From the NCBI GenBank assembly GCA_937895705.1, contig CALBKM010000028.1:66569-130568 (forward strand): 64,000 bases of DNA, written 5' to 3'. Made by a program: the position numbers and the translations under genes. The notes beneath the pieces were generated by a model. It had not been told where the DNA came from and ran no database searches. It saw only the letters and a list, made by a program, of their open reading frames with translations. Shown here piece by piece: positions 8,703-17,025 of this stretch; positions within the stretch are counted from its first letter, which is position 1, and each line of letters opens with the position of its first letter. The stretch is from an uncultured Clostridia bacterium (GTDB lineage: Bacteria; Bacillota; Clostridia; Lachnospirales; Lachnospiraceae).

Positions 8703-10091
8703 TCAACCGTTTTTCATATCCTGTTTTATTCGTATTGCCTCCGCATAAAGCGCATCCTTTGTATTCTGTTCCGGCTCTTCGATTACCAGTAAAAGCAAAC
8801 GGTTCAAAACATCTCCCAGCTCTTTTCCCGGCGCGAAACCGATTGCAATCAAATCACTGCCGTTTACCGCCAAATCCTTTAAAGAGGTACATTCTTCCCG
8901 TTCTTTAATTCCTAAATACACCTGCCAGACTTTACGCAATGTTTCCGGTCCTTCGGTACGGTACGGTTCCGCATGAGCCTCCAAATCCGCCCGACGAAGT
9001 TCAAACAACAAAGGGAACAAATCCCCGCCGATTTTATGCATAGCACGACGAAGCGGTCGTTCTTCCGCCGAAAACGGATAGGTATGCCACCGCACCAGTC
9101 GGGATACCGTGTCTATTGTGGCATTGTCCGATTTTAAGCGGCGCAGTATCTTTTTTGTCGCCTCCGCTCCCGCTTCCGCATGACCCCGAAAGTGATCAAC
9201 TCCGGCTTCATCCGTACTGCGACACTCCGGTTTTCCCACATCATGAAACAAAGCTGCCAATCGAAGATACCGAAACGCCTCCGTCGTAAAGCCGCTTTCG
9301 CCCGCATATATCGTTTCCTCTTTGGCGTAACAAGTCGTATCCAAACTATGAATTCCCACATTTCCGTAATGGGCGGGATGGTTTTGCGGTGTCTCCCACA
9401 TCCGGTCAAACTCCGGCAAAATCACTTTGGTCACACCGCACTCATATGCCGCCGAAAGACGTTCCGGATGCGCCGACACCAAAAGCTTCGTAAGTTCCGC
9501 ATAAATCCGCTCCGCACTGATTTTTCGCAACGTTTCCGCCAGTTCCCGAGCCGCCGCGAGAGTCTCCTCCTCTATGGAAAAACCCAGCTGTGCCGAAAAA
9601 CGAAAGGCACGCAAAATCCGTAATGCATCCTCGGAAAAACGTTCTCTTGCAACTCCGACGCAACGAATCACACCCTGTTCCAAATCTTCGGCTCCGTGAA
9701 ATAAATCCACCAGACCCGACGTTTCGTTATATGCCATAGCGTTAATCGTAAAATCACGTCGCTTTAAGTCCTCCGTCAGACTGGCAGTGAAAGACACCTC
9801 TTTCGGATGTCTGCCATCCTCATATTTTCCGTCCACCCGGTACGTAGTTACCTCAAAGCCTTCCTTATCTAACAACACTGTCACCGTTCCGTGCTGAATC
9901 CCTGTATCTATGGTTCTTCGAAACAGTGCTTTTACCTGCTTCGGAAGCGCAGATGTGGTAATATCCCAATCCTGCGGCACCCTTCCCAACATTGCATCCC
10001 GGACACATCCGCCTACCGCATAGGCCTCGTAGCCCTGTTCCTGTAACGTCTCTATAATTTGTTTTACCTGTTTCGGCAATTCGATTATCAT
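8703..10091 (-). CDS. cca: CCA-adding tRNA nucleotidyltransferase
   Basis: 462 residues. Class II nucleotidyltransferase head with VGGCVRD at residues 26-32 and the metal-binding DWD at 41-43; then the RNA-binding neck, and an HD-type metal site LFHDVGK near residue 274. It adds or repairs the 3' CCA of tRNAs, which fits with the two tRNA genes of this window that do not encode CCA. The start was set to ATG 10091, preceded by GAGGTG; a GTG at 10121 would be an alternative with a weaker site. Confidence 0.9.
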   Translation of the reverse strand: MIIELPKQVKQIIETLQEQGYEAYAVGGCVRDAMLGRVPQDWDITTSALPKQVKALFRRTIDTGIQHGTVTVLLDKEGFEVTTYRVDGKYEDGRHPKEVSFTASLTEDLKRRDFTINAMAYNETSGLVDLFHGAEDLEQGVIRCVGVARERFSEDALRILRAFRFSAQLGFSIEEETLAAARELAETLRKISAERIYAELTKLLVSAHPERLSAAYECGVTKVILPEFDRMWETPQNHPAHYGNVGIHSLDTTCYAKEETIYAGESGFTTEAFRYLRLAALFHDVGKPECRSTDEAGVDHFRGHAEAGAEATKKILRRLKSDNATIDTVSRLVRWHTYPFSAEERPLRRAMHKIGGDLFPLLFELRRADLEAHAEPYRTEGPETLRKVWQVYLGIKEREECTSLKDLAVNGSDLIAIGFAPGKELGDVLNRLLLLVIEEPEQNTKDALYAEAIRIKQDMKNG

Positions 10092-10170
10092 GCCTGTCAC
10101 CTCGTTTTCTTTCCCTTCCACACCTATATTTCCCTATCTGGAGGCTGATTGATTCGTTCCGCTTGCTCGC

Positions 10171-11652
10171 TTACTGCTGCATTCGGACCACCCGGTCCGC
10201 CATTCCGGCCAATTCTTCTTCGTTATGAGTAATCAGCAGCACACTCCTGCCGCGTAGATTCTCTTTCACATATTGCAACACCCGGTGCTTACTTGCCGCA
10301 TCCAGTCCCGTAAACGGCTCATCCAACACCAGCAGCTCTCCGTCAGACAAAACCGCCCGGACAATTGCCACCCGACGCTTCATTCCGCCGGACAAAGACG
10401 CCACCGGTTTGCCTTTGATATCTGCCAACCCCACTTCTGCCAACGCCGTTTCCGCCTCTTCTCTGTTTCCGGTCACCATGGCAATATTGGTCACCGCATC
10501 AAACTCTTTACATAAGCGGTCCTCCTGAAATACAGCCCCCAGCCGGGTAGGACGTTTCACCTCGCCCGCATCTGCCTTCAAAAGCCCCAGCAGCAACTTT
10601 CCCACCGTACTTTTTCCACAGCCGGAAGCCCCCGTCAGAGCCACCGTTTCTCCCGGTGCCAGCCACAAGGAAAAGTTCTCGATTACCGCTGTATCCTCAA
10701 ACCGTTTTGTCACTGCAAACAAACCGAAGCCCTCCGGCGCAGGATTTTCCTGCAAAGATTCTTCCGGCTTCTCCGACTCGGACACATCCTCTTCCGGCAA
10801 CCCATCGTCTTCCAGTGACTCTTCATTATCCATCGCATCCGCACTTCCGGGCTTTTCACTTCCCGCCAGTGCCTTTGCCAAAGCCTTTACCAAAAACATA
10901 ACCGCCTTTTCAAAAACTACACTGACCAGTACAATCACCGCCGTCCAGGCAAATAATTCCTCGGTCAGTAAATATAGCTTTGCTTCATACAGCCGTTCCC
11001 CGATGGAATTTGCCGGAAGTCCGATAATCTCTGCCGCAATACCGGATTTAAAACAAAATCCCAGCCCCACGGAACATGCAGACACAAAATACGGCATCAC
11101 CGCCGGGATATAAATATATCGAATTCTCTTTCCTACGGAAATCCGAAACACGGAGGCCATTTCCAAAAGCTCTTTTTCCGTAGATTCGATTCCCTGTAAC
11201 ACGTTGGTATATATCACCGGAAGTACCATCAAAAAAGAAATCAATACCGAAAGATTCTTTGACGATGACAACCAAAACAAAGCAAGAATAATAAAGGAGG
11301 CTACCGGAACTGCCTTAATGAGACGCAACACAGGATTCAGCAAAGCGCGTACCACTCCGCAGGAAGATGCAAGCACGGCGCAAAAAACTCCCGCAAAAAG
11401 AGCAAGAAAAAATCCCATGGCAATCTTTAAAAACGAATTTCCTACCGTTTTCCAGAACTCCGCAGTCCGTATCAGCACAAACAACTCTTTTACCGTATCA
11501 AACGGAGAAGCCACCAAAAGGTTTCCACCCATGAAATTACCGCTCTTTTTATCCAAAACAACCACGATCAACTGCCAGATTAAAATCCAGAACAGTACCG
11601 CTGCCGCACCTTTTATCCACGCAACGGTTCTTTTTTTTGACTGCTTGTCCAC
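10171..11652 (-). CDS. Fused permease-ATPase ABC transporter, SsuC/SsuB (nitrate/sulfonate/taurine) type
   Basis: 493 residues from a GTG start at 11652 with an AAAGGAGGG box; a longer frame to 11784 is not supported. Residues 1-275 are a SsuC/TauC-like permease with about six membrane segments and the EAA loop (ELLEMASVF). A ~50-residue acidic linker rich in Glu, Asp, Ser and Pro leads to an ATPase from about 325: Walker A GASGCGKST, signature LSGGM, Walker B LLVLDEPF, and H-loop LITHNEEE. In most bacteria these are two genes. No binding protein lies next to it; the lipoprotein at 50.5-51.6 kb is a candidate partner. The substrate is unknown. The ATPase half is short for the family (no extended C-terminus). 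Confidence 0.8.
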   Translation of the reverse strand: MDKQSKKRTVAWIKGAAAVLFWILIWQLIVVVLDKKSGNFMGGNLLVASPFDTVKELFVLIRTAEFWKTVGNSFLKIAMGFFLALFAGVFCAVLASSCGVVRALLNPVLRLIKAVPVASFIILALFWLSSSKNLSVLISFLMVLPVIYTNVLQGIESTEKELLEMASVFRISVGKRIRYIYIPAVMPYFVSACSVGLGFCFKSGIAAEIIGLPANSIGERLYEAKLYLLTEELFAWTAVIVLVSVVFEKAVMFLVKALAKALAGSEKPGSADAMDNEESLEDDGLPEEDVSESEKPEESLQENPAPEGFGLFAVTKRFEDTAVIENFSLWLAPGETVALTGASGCGKSTVGKLLLGLLKADAGEVKRPTRLGAVFQEDRLCKEFDAVTNIAMVTGNREEAETALAEVGLADIKGKPVASLSGGMKRRVAIVRAVLSDGELLVLDEPFTGLDAASKHRVLQYVKENLRGRSVLLITHNEEELAGMADRVVRMQQ

Positions 11653-11682
11653 AGGCTTCCCTCCTTTCCGTTTTCGCCTTTT

Positions 11683-11712
11683 AGTATAACACACTCCTTC
11701 CCGGGAATGCAA
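11683..11712 (-). promoter_or_regulatory. Sigma-A promoter for the ABC fusion gene
   Basis: TTGCAT at 11712..11707 and TATACT at 11688..11683 with an 18-bp spacer. Confidence 0.65.
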
Positions 11713-11743
11713 GAAAAGTGTAACATACATCCATAGCGGAGCG

Positions 11744-11788
11744 TTTTTTGCTCTATAGGAAATGCGCACTTGCCTATAGAGCAAAAAA
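11744..11788. repeat. Perfect 16-bp inverted repeat
   Basis: Arms TTTTTTGCTCTATAGG (11744-11759) and CCTATAGAGCAAAAAA (11773-11788), 13-nt loop. The right arm includes the T run of the neighbouring terminator, so the two structures compete. Confidence 0.8.
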
Positions 11789-11822
11789 GGAACGGCCGCT
11801 CCCCTTTCGGAAGCTCCGTTCC
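11789..11822 (-). terminator. Rho-independent terminator after the 231-aa membrane-protein gene
   Basis: On the minus strand GGAACGG.../...CCGTTCC with a paired AGCTTCC/GGGGAGC interior, followed by six T (11788..11783). It ends the transcript that carries the sigma/anti-sigma and membrane-protein genes. Confidence 0.8.
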
Positions 11823-11835
11823 CTTTTTCACATCT

Positions 11836-12531
11836 TTAATAAGTATCCTTTTGTTCTACAATCGGATTCGGTTCATAATTACGGAAACATTCCGCGGCAC
11901 GATAGATATAAATCAGTCTTCTGATTGCGATGACCAAAGAGGCAATTGCAACAACCAAAAGAAGCACAATCATAATAAGGAGAAAGGCTCCTCCGGCAAT
12001 CGCTGTGCCGATGATTCCCAAAACAGTTACGCCTACCGTTGACAAAATACAAGTCAGTTCCAGTTTCCACTGCACAGCCCACGCCTCGGACAGCGTTTTG
12101 TCCACATCCTGCAACGATACCTCATATCCGGTACACTCGTTGTAATTGCCTCTCAGTGCCACAATCGTCATTGCAAGAGAAAGCAATGTTGCCATCACTC
12201 CCGCTCCTCCCAAAAGAAAGAACGCTATTACAAGTCCCGAACAGCCCGATACCAAATAGCAAATTCCAGCCTTACCGAACCAGTCCTCTACTTCCTTTAA
12301 CCGGATTAAAATAACACTGTTGGCAATCATCACACCATAGGTAATCAATACGCCCAGAAAATAAATCACCGGTACATTCTCAAGGAAGTCGCTGGAAAAA
12401 ACATCGCCCACAATTGACACAATCTGTAACCAGAACAATACCGTAACCCATTTCCCCATCAGTGCGGCTCTCTTCACTCTTCTTAACTCCAGATCTCTTT
12501 TATAAGCCTCATCGTCTCCGAACAATCCCAT
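11836..12531 (-). CDS. Four-to-six-segment membrane protein of unknown function
   Basis: 231 residues. Short charged N-terminus, membrane segments near 27-47, 54-76, 88-115 and a pair near 157-210, then a charged tail. I do not recognise the family; it resembles uncharacterised Clostridia membrane proteins. ATG at 12531 follows GGAGGAAAC. It is the last gene of the unit sigma - anti-sigma - this gene, 48 nt after the anti-sigma stop, so it may be a target or partner of that regulatory pair. Confidence 0.6.
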   Translation of the reverse strand: MGLFGDDEAYKRDLELRRVKRAALMGKWVTVLFWLQIVSIVGDVFSSDFLENVPVIYFLGVLITYGVMIANSVILIRLKEVEDWFGKAGICYLVSGCSGLVIAFFLLGGAGVMATLLSLAMTIVALRGNYNECTGYEVSLQDVDKTLSEAWAVQWKLELTCILSTVGVTVLGIIGTAIAGGAFLLIMIVLLLVVAIASLVIAIRRLIYIYRAAECFRNYEPNPIVEQKDTY

Positions 12532-12579
12532 CTTTGTTTCCTCCTTATACTCCGTTCTCTTCTCTCTTTCCTATCCTCA

Positions 12580-13707
12580 TCACTTTAATCTGTACTCCGT
12601 ATCTCCGTGTCGGATTAAGATTTCCTTTGCCGCATGATAATCAAAGCTCGGAAACCGTGGGTTCACGTAACAACGATTTACCGTTCCCGCCTCCCCCTGT
12701 GTATCACACCAAATATAACCGTATCCCTCGTCATTGTCAAGTACTTTATACTCCGTTCCGTCTGCCACAAGACTTACTCCGGAAATAAACTCTCTCCAAT
12801 CCGACTGTAAAAGTTCCTCCAGGCGAGCCCCGCTTTCGTACTGTCCCTCCAGAGACACTCCGTCGTAATCAAATACAATATTCAGTTCCGTATGATAAAC
12901 ACCGTAGGTTACATAGTTTAGGGAATACGTGCAGTCCTCATGAGCAAACGGCCTGCCCTCATAACAAATCATCTCTGCGGAATGAAACGTCGTGGACGGT
13001 ACATCCATGGAAAACTCGATATTCACATCATAAATCGTCACATCGTACTGCGTCGGATTAAACACCACCTGCGTTACAACCAATCGCATGGGCTGTCCGT
13101 TCGACATACGTATGACTCCGCCTTCCATTGTGACATGATACAGATTCCCGTTTTCCGGGTCCTTTGTTCCGATGGCCGTCGGCAACATAAACTCTTTTTC
13201 CTCACCACCTGCGGACTCTCTGCCGAAGGAAGACAAGTACAAGCCTATTTCGTCGTAATCGTCTGCCAGTTCATCGTCCTCCACATAGACATCAAAGAAA
13301 GTCTTCGTTGTGCCCTTATCGCCGGTAATGCCGATAAACTCAACCTGAAAGCCTCTGTCCTCTCCGGACTGGTTTGCCTCGTAATAAAATCCCTGCTCCA
13401 CCAACCGGGCGCTGGTCTCATCCTTAAACAGTCTGCGCAACACGTCCTGTAACATTCCGGTTGCCGCCAGAGCCGTCGTAGCCACCGCCAAGGAACATAC
13501 AATAACAATACACGCTACGGAAAGTACCTTGGTCCACATACTTCGCCCGTTTTTCTTCGGAAACTCTATCATCTGTTCCGTGTGTTCCTTTCCGTCGGAA
13601 CCTTCTTTTCTTTCCTCTGCCAAAGAAAGCAGTTCCTGCGCGGTCAATGAATTATTTTTTTCACAAAAGGCATCTACCTGTTTTTTATATTCTGTCTTTA
13701 CGCTCAT
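12580..13707 (-). CDS. DUF4179-type membrane protein, probable anti-sigma factor
   Basis: 375 residues. A cytoplasmic head of about 55 residues, one membrane segment near residues 57-82, and a large beta-rich ectodomain. This head-membrane-ectodomain layout directly after an ECF sigma gene is the pattern of DUF4179 anti-sigma factors in Firmicutes. The start overlaps the sigma stop as TGATG at 13705-13709, so translation is coupled. Role (inference): holds the sigma factor at the membrane and releases it on an envelope signal. Confidence 0.7.
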   Translation of the reverse strand: MSVKTEYKKQVDAFCEKNNSLTAQELLSLAEERKEGSDGKEHTEQMIEFPKKNGRSMWTKVLSVACIVIVCSLAVATTALAATGMLQDVLRRLFKDETSARLVEQGFYYEANQSGEDRGFQVEFIGITGDKGTTKTFFDVYVEDDELADDYDEIGLYLSSFGRESAGGEEKEFMLPTAIGTKDPENGNLYHVTMEGGVIRMSNGQPMRLVVTQVVFNPTQYDVTIYDVNIEFSMDVPSTTFHSAEMICYEGRPFAHEDCTYSLNYVTYGVYHTELNIVFDYDGVSLEGQYESGARLEELLQSDWREFISGVSLVADGTEYKVLDNDEGYGYIWCDTQGEAGTVNRCYVNPRFPSFDYHAAKEILIRHGDTEYRLK

Positions 13708-14186
13708 CAGATCCAGTCCTCCTTTCGCAAAGCTTTTCCTAATTTTTCCCTCCCTCGTTTTAGCCGTATCTTTACCGTCGCCTCCGGGGTATCCGTTACC
13801 TCTGCAATCTGCCGGATGGAATACTCCTCATAGTAATACAAATGCAACGGTACTCTGTACTTTTCCGGCAAAGTAAGTACAACGGCAAACAGCTCATCCG
13901 GTTTCTCCTGTTCTGCTGCCGGAATCTCCTCTGACAAAGACAATGCCGACATACGGCTTTTACTCCGAAGAAAATTCTTGCACAAATTTACGGATACGCG
14001 AATCAACCATGCTTTTAAATGTTCTTCGCTCTCATAGTCGTTCCCGCTGCAAAGAAGTTTTAAAAACACCTCTTGTTGCAGGTCCGCAGTGTCCTCCACA
14101 TTCCTCACATAGTTAAACACAACCGAATACACGGTGTTCCTATATTTTTCGAATACTTCCGGAAATACGGTCTCTGTTATTTTCAT
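13707..14186 (-). CDS. ECF-type sigma-70 factor
   Basis: 159 residues from ATG 14186 (AAAGGA upstream, spacing a little long). Region 2 covers about residues 5-70 (YRNTVYSVVFNYVRN, then DLQQEVFLKLL), and region 4 covers about 105-155 with the helix-turn-helix YSIRQIAEVTDTPEATVK. A TTG at 14237 would lengthen it by 17 residues but lies inside the proposed promoter, so it is unlikely. It is coupled to the anti-sigma gene by TGATG. Confidence 0.85.
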   Translation of the reverse strand: MKITETVFPEVFEKYRNTVYSVVFNYVRNVEDTADLQQEVFLKLLCSGNDYESEEHLKAWLIRVSVNLCKNFLRSKSRMSALSLSEEIPAAEQEKPDELFAVVLTLPEKYRVPLHLYYYEEYSIRQIAEVTDTPEATVKIRLKRGREKLGKALRKEDWI

Positions 14187-14220
14187 TGGTACCAATATCC
14201 TTTCCGGTGTCTGATTATAA

Positions 14221-14247
14221 TACACATAAGCAGACAAAAAAGTTTCA
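14221..14247 (-). promoter_or_regulatory. Candidate ECF-type (self-activated) promoter of the sigma gene
   Basis: TGAAAC at 14247..14242, a T-rich 17-bp spacer, and TGTA at 14224..14221, close to the Bacillus ECF pattern TGAAAC-N16-CGTA. A TATAAT at 14219..14214 may be an overlapping sigma-A -10 box, without a good -35. Confidence 0.4.
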
Positions 14248-14278
14248 AAAAGAAAAAACTTTTCATTCTAATCGAACA

Positions 14279-14314
14279 GGCCTCTCTCCGCAACAAACAT
14301 CGCAGAGAGAGGCC
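14279..14314 (-). terminator. Strong hairpin after the lasso ABC exporter gene
   Basis: Arms GGCCTCTCTCCGC and GCAGAGAGAGGCC (12 of 13 pairs), 25 nt after the exporter stop. There is no clean T run, so it may end transcription only partly or stabilise the 3' end. Confidence 0.5.
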
Positions 14315-14338
14315 GCCATCCGTTAGTAACGATTCCTT

Positions 14339-16015
14339 CTAAATCTCTATGGTCTTCGAATTCTCAATCTTAATCTCCCTGTCACAATACCGCAGAATAC
14401 TCTTTCTGTGGGTAATAATGATACAAGTCGGCTTCGGAGAAAGCGCCTGCAAGCCCTCCAGCACGGACAACTCCGTTGCCTCGTCAAGAGAAGAAGTTGC
14501 CTCGTCCAAAATCAACAGCGGCGCCTTTCTTACAAAAGCTCTGGCAATGGCAATGCGCTGTGCCTGGCCCTCGGAGATACCGTGTCCCCTCTCTCCGATG
14601 ACCGTATCCAATCCCTTCGGCAGATCCATTACAAAGTCATAACCTGCGGAAAGCTTTAACGCATCGTAAATCTCCTCTTCCGTAGCGTCAAGATTACCCA
14701 TTAAAATATTATCCCGCACCGTACCGCTGAACAGCGTATTTCCCTGCGGTACATAGGCAATAAAATTACGGGTACTGGCATTGGCAGAGATACTCTCGCC
14801 GTAAGTGTTATAAAAGCTCACATCTCCCTGTACATCACTCATAAAGGACATAATCAGACGAATCAACGTGGTTTTACCGATACCGGATTCCCCGATAATC
14901 GCCACAAACTCACTCGGCTTAACATTCAAGGACACGTTCTCCAGTACCGTTTCATCGGTATAACCGAAAGTCAGTTCCTTAATATCCACACCGACATTCT
15001 CGGTCTTCATGGTAATTTCTTCCTTCTCCTCCAGCGGAATATTCTGAAGCTCCATAATACGTCCGGCAGATGCCAATACAGACACCACCTTCGGAATCTG
15101 GTGAGTCAAGCCCATAATCGGAGACTGCACCCGGTTTACCAACGTCAGAAACACCGACATGGTACCGTAGGTAATAGTCTTTGCCGCAATGAGCATCGCA
15201 CCGTAAGCCAGTGCAACAATATAACCAAGCTGAAACGTAATCGATATGGTGGTAGAACCTGCCATACCCATTTTCGCTTTTTTAAACACCCAGCCGAACC
15301 GTTCGTCCCTAAGTTCCGTCAAACGTTTTGAGGAATACTCTTCATTGGCAAAAGCCTTTACCACCAAAAGATTTGCCAGGCTTTCCTGCAAAAAAGAACG
15401 ATAGGTCGCCTCGGACTCCTGCACCTTCACCTGTAGCTTTTTTAACTTCCTTCCGAACCACCATGACACAAGTCCCGCTACCGGTGCCACCAAAAGCGCA
15501 AAGCAAGCCAACAACTTCGAATAGTAAAACAGAGTAAAGAATACCATCGCCAATTCCACGACCAAAATAATGATATTCGGAATGGTTCCGATAATTCCGT
15601 CCGCAATATTTCCCGCATCACTGGTAAGTCTCGTCATAAGGTCGCCCGTATGATATTTCTTTACATCCATCCAGTGAGAATTAATAATCTTCTCATACAC
15701 CTGTTTCCGGATACCGAAAGAAAACTTCTCGTTCAATACCGTGGACACCAGCGACGCAATAACACTCAGCGCCTGTAATGCCAGGGACAACGCCAGATAT
15801 CCGATAATCAGGCTCATAAACTTGTTTCCCAATGTTGCCCGATCGATAATATTCTTCGATAAGGTTACCATCACCAACGACATCACGGAGCTGGATAAAG
15901 TAATCACCATCATCAAAATAATCCGGCCCAAATACGGCTTCGTATACTGCATCAGCCATTTTGCGTACTTATACTGATTTCCTCTGTCCTTCCATAAGCT
16001 CTTTAATTTTCCCAT
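14339..16015 (-). CDS. Lasso-peptide ABC exporter (D protein)
   Basis: 558 residues: a six-segment exporter membrane domain (about 1-315) fused to an ATPase with Walker A GESGIGKTT, signature ISEGQ (in place of LSGGQ), and Walker B LLILDEAT. Half-transporter that should act as a homodimer, moving the mature lasso peptide out and giving self-immunity (family knowledge). No N-terminal C39 peptidase, as expected for lasso clusters where B2 removes the leader. Start ATG 16015 has AAAGGA 8 nt upstream; a GTG at 16033 has none. It is 52 nt downstream of the kinase gene and ends the operon. Confidence 0.85.
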   Translation of the reverse strand: MGKLKSLWKDRGNQYKYAKWLMQYTKPYLGRIILMMVITLSSSVMSLVMVTLSKNIIDRATLGNKFMSLIIGYLALSLALQALSVIASLVSTVLNEKFSFGIRKQVYEKIINSHWMDVKKYHTGDLMTRLTSDAGNIADGIIGTIPNIIILVVELAMVFFTLFYYSKLLACFALLVAPVAGLVSWWFGRKLKKLQVKVQESEATYRSFLQESLANLLVVKAFANEEYSSKRLTELRDERFGWVFKKAKMGMAGSTTISITFQLGYIVALAYGAMLIAAKTITYGTMSVFLTLVNRVQSPIMGLTHQIPKVVSVLASAGRIMELQNIPLEEKEEITMKTENVGVDIKELTFGYTDETVLENVSLNVKPSEFVAIIGESGIGKTTLIRLIMSFMSDVQGDVSFYNTYGESISANASTRNFIAYVPQGNTLFSGTVRDNILMGNLDATEEEIYDALKLSAGYDFVMDLPKGLDTVIGERGHGISEGQAQRIAIARAFVRKAPLLILDEATSSLDEATELSVLEGLQALSPKPTCIIITHRKSILRYCDREIKIENSKTIEI

Positions 16016-16067
16016 ATGCTCTGTCCTTTGCACATTTTTCTATCTTGTCATAAGTATCCCATGACAA

Positions 16068-16997
16068 TTAACTGTTTCCAACCTGCTCCAGAATATAATC
16101 CACCCGTGCTTCTAATGTATCAGTCCCGTCCGGTCTGGCAATCAAATACATCTTTACCTTAGACGCAATTTCCAGGCATTTTCCGCCGATTAACGGAGAA
16201 TACCGTTCCTCATCCATAAGCCTTCTTAAAAACAAGTTGTTGACACAGGCACGCAACTTATTAATCCCTACAATTTCTTTCATATAAAGCTCGTCGTCCG
16301 GTTTTAACTTGCCAAGGCAAAAAATACTGTGTAATTCTTTCCCCTCCAAGTCAAACTCGCCCTCATAGGGAACCAGAAACTTATCCTTCTGTTCGTTGAT
16401 ATATAGAAGTTTTTCCATATCATAATTGCCCTGTTCCACCACATCTCTGCACAGCTTTTGATACGGAAATGCCGGATAGCAAATCGCCTTCCCCTCTTCT
16501 ACCCGCACCAATGCCACATCATCTGCCATCAGAGAGAATCCCTTTTCCAAAAGAGCCGCCGTAGTGGTGGATTTCCCGCTTCCGCTGGTTCCTGCCACCA
16601 AAATCGCCTTTCCGTCCTTAGCCAGTGCAGAGCAGTGAATCGCCATCTCCCCCCGCTGCAGATGAAGCATGGAAAGACCGAAGCCCAAAATGTAATTTCG
16701 AAGAGACATCACTCTTTCCGCATCTCTTAACTCATATGTAATTACTCTTCCGTTTTCAACCGTAAACCAACAGGTCGGATTGATTAACCAGGAAAATTTC
16801 TCCCCGAATTCCCAATAATCTTCCCCTTCTCTGGCCTTGATTTCATCACTGATCACACCGGCTTGAATAATTATATCCGCCTCATCTTCCGCAAGTGAAA
16901 GAATCTCAACCAGCTGCGGAAAATACAACTCCGAAACTACTTTTTTTCCATATATTCCGTAGTAAAACAGCTCCCGGTTTTCTCTTCCGTCTGCCAT
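16068..16997 (-). CDS. HPr-kinase-like lasso tail kinase (PadeK type)
   Basis: 309 residues. HprK-type core with Walker A AGTSGSGKST at 135-144, a conserved His in AIHCSAL (His121) before it, and the acidic motif LMADDVAL (Asp159, Asp160) after it. In the paeninodin cluster such kinases phosphorylate the side chain of the C-terminal Ser of the precursor. The precursor here ends in Ser, which agrees. The ~120-residue N-terminal region is family-typical. ATG at 16997 follows GGAGG. Lies between cyclase and exporter genes with gaps of 28 and 52 nt. Confidence 0.85.
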   Translation of the reverse strand: MADGRENRELFYYGIYGKKVVSELYFPQLVEILSLAEDEADIIIQAGVISDEIKAREGEDYWEFGEKFSWLINPTCWFTVENGRVITYELRDAERVMSLRNYILGFGLSMLHLQRGEMAIHCSALAKDGKAILVAGTSGSGKSTTTAALLEKGFSLMADDVALVRVEEGKAICYPAFPYQKLCRDVVEQGNYDMEKLLYINEQKDKFLVPYEGEFDLEGKELHSIFCLGKLKPDDELYMKEIVGINKLRACVNNLFLRRLMDEERYSPLIGGKCLEIASKVKMYLIARPDGTDTLEARVDYILEQVGNS

Positions 16998-17025
16998 TCC
17001 GTTACCTCCATGTGTTTTACTTTCT

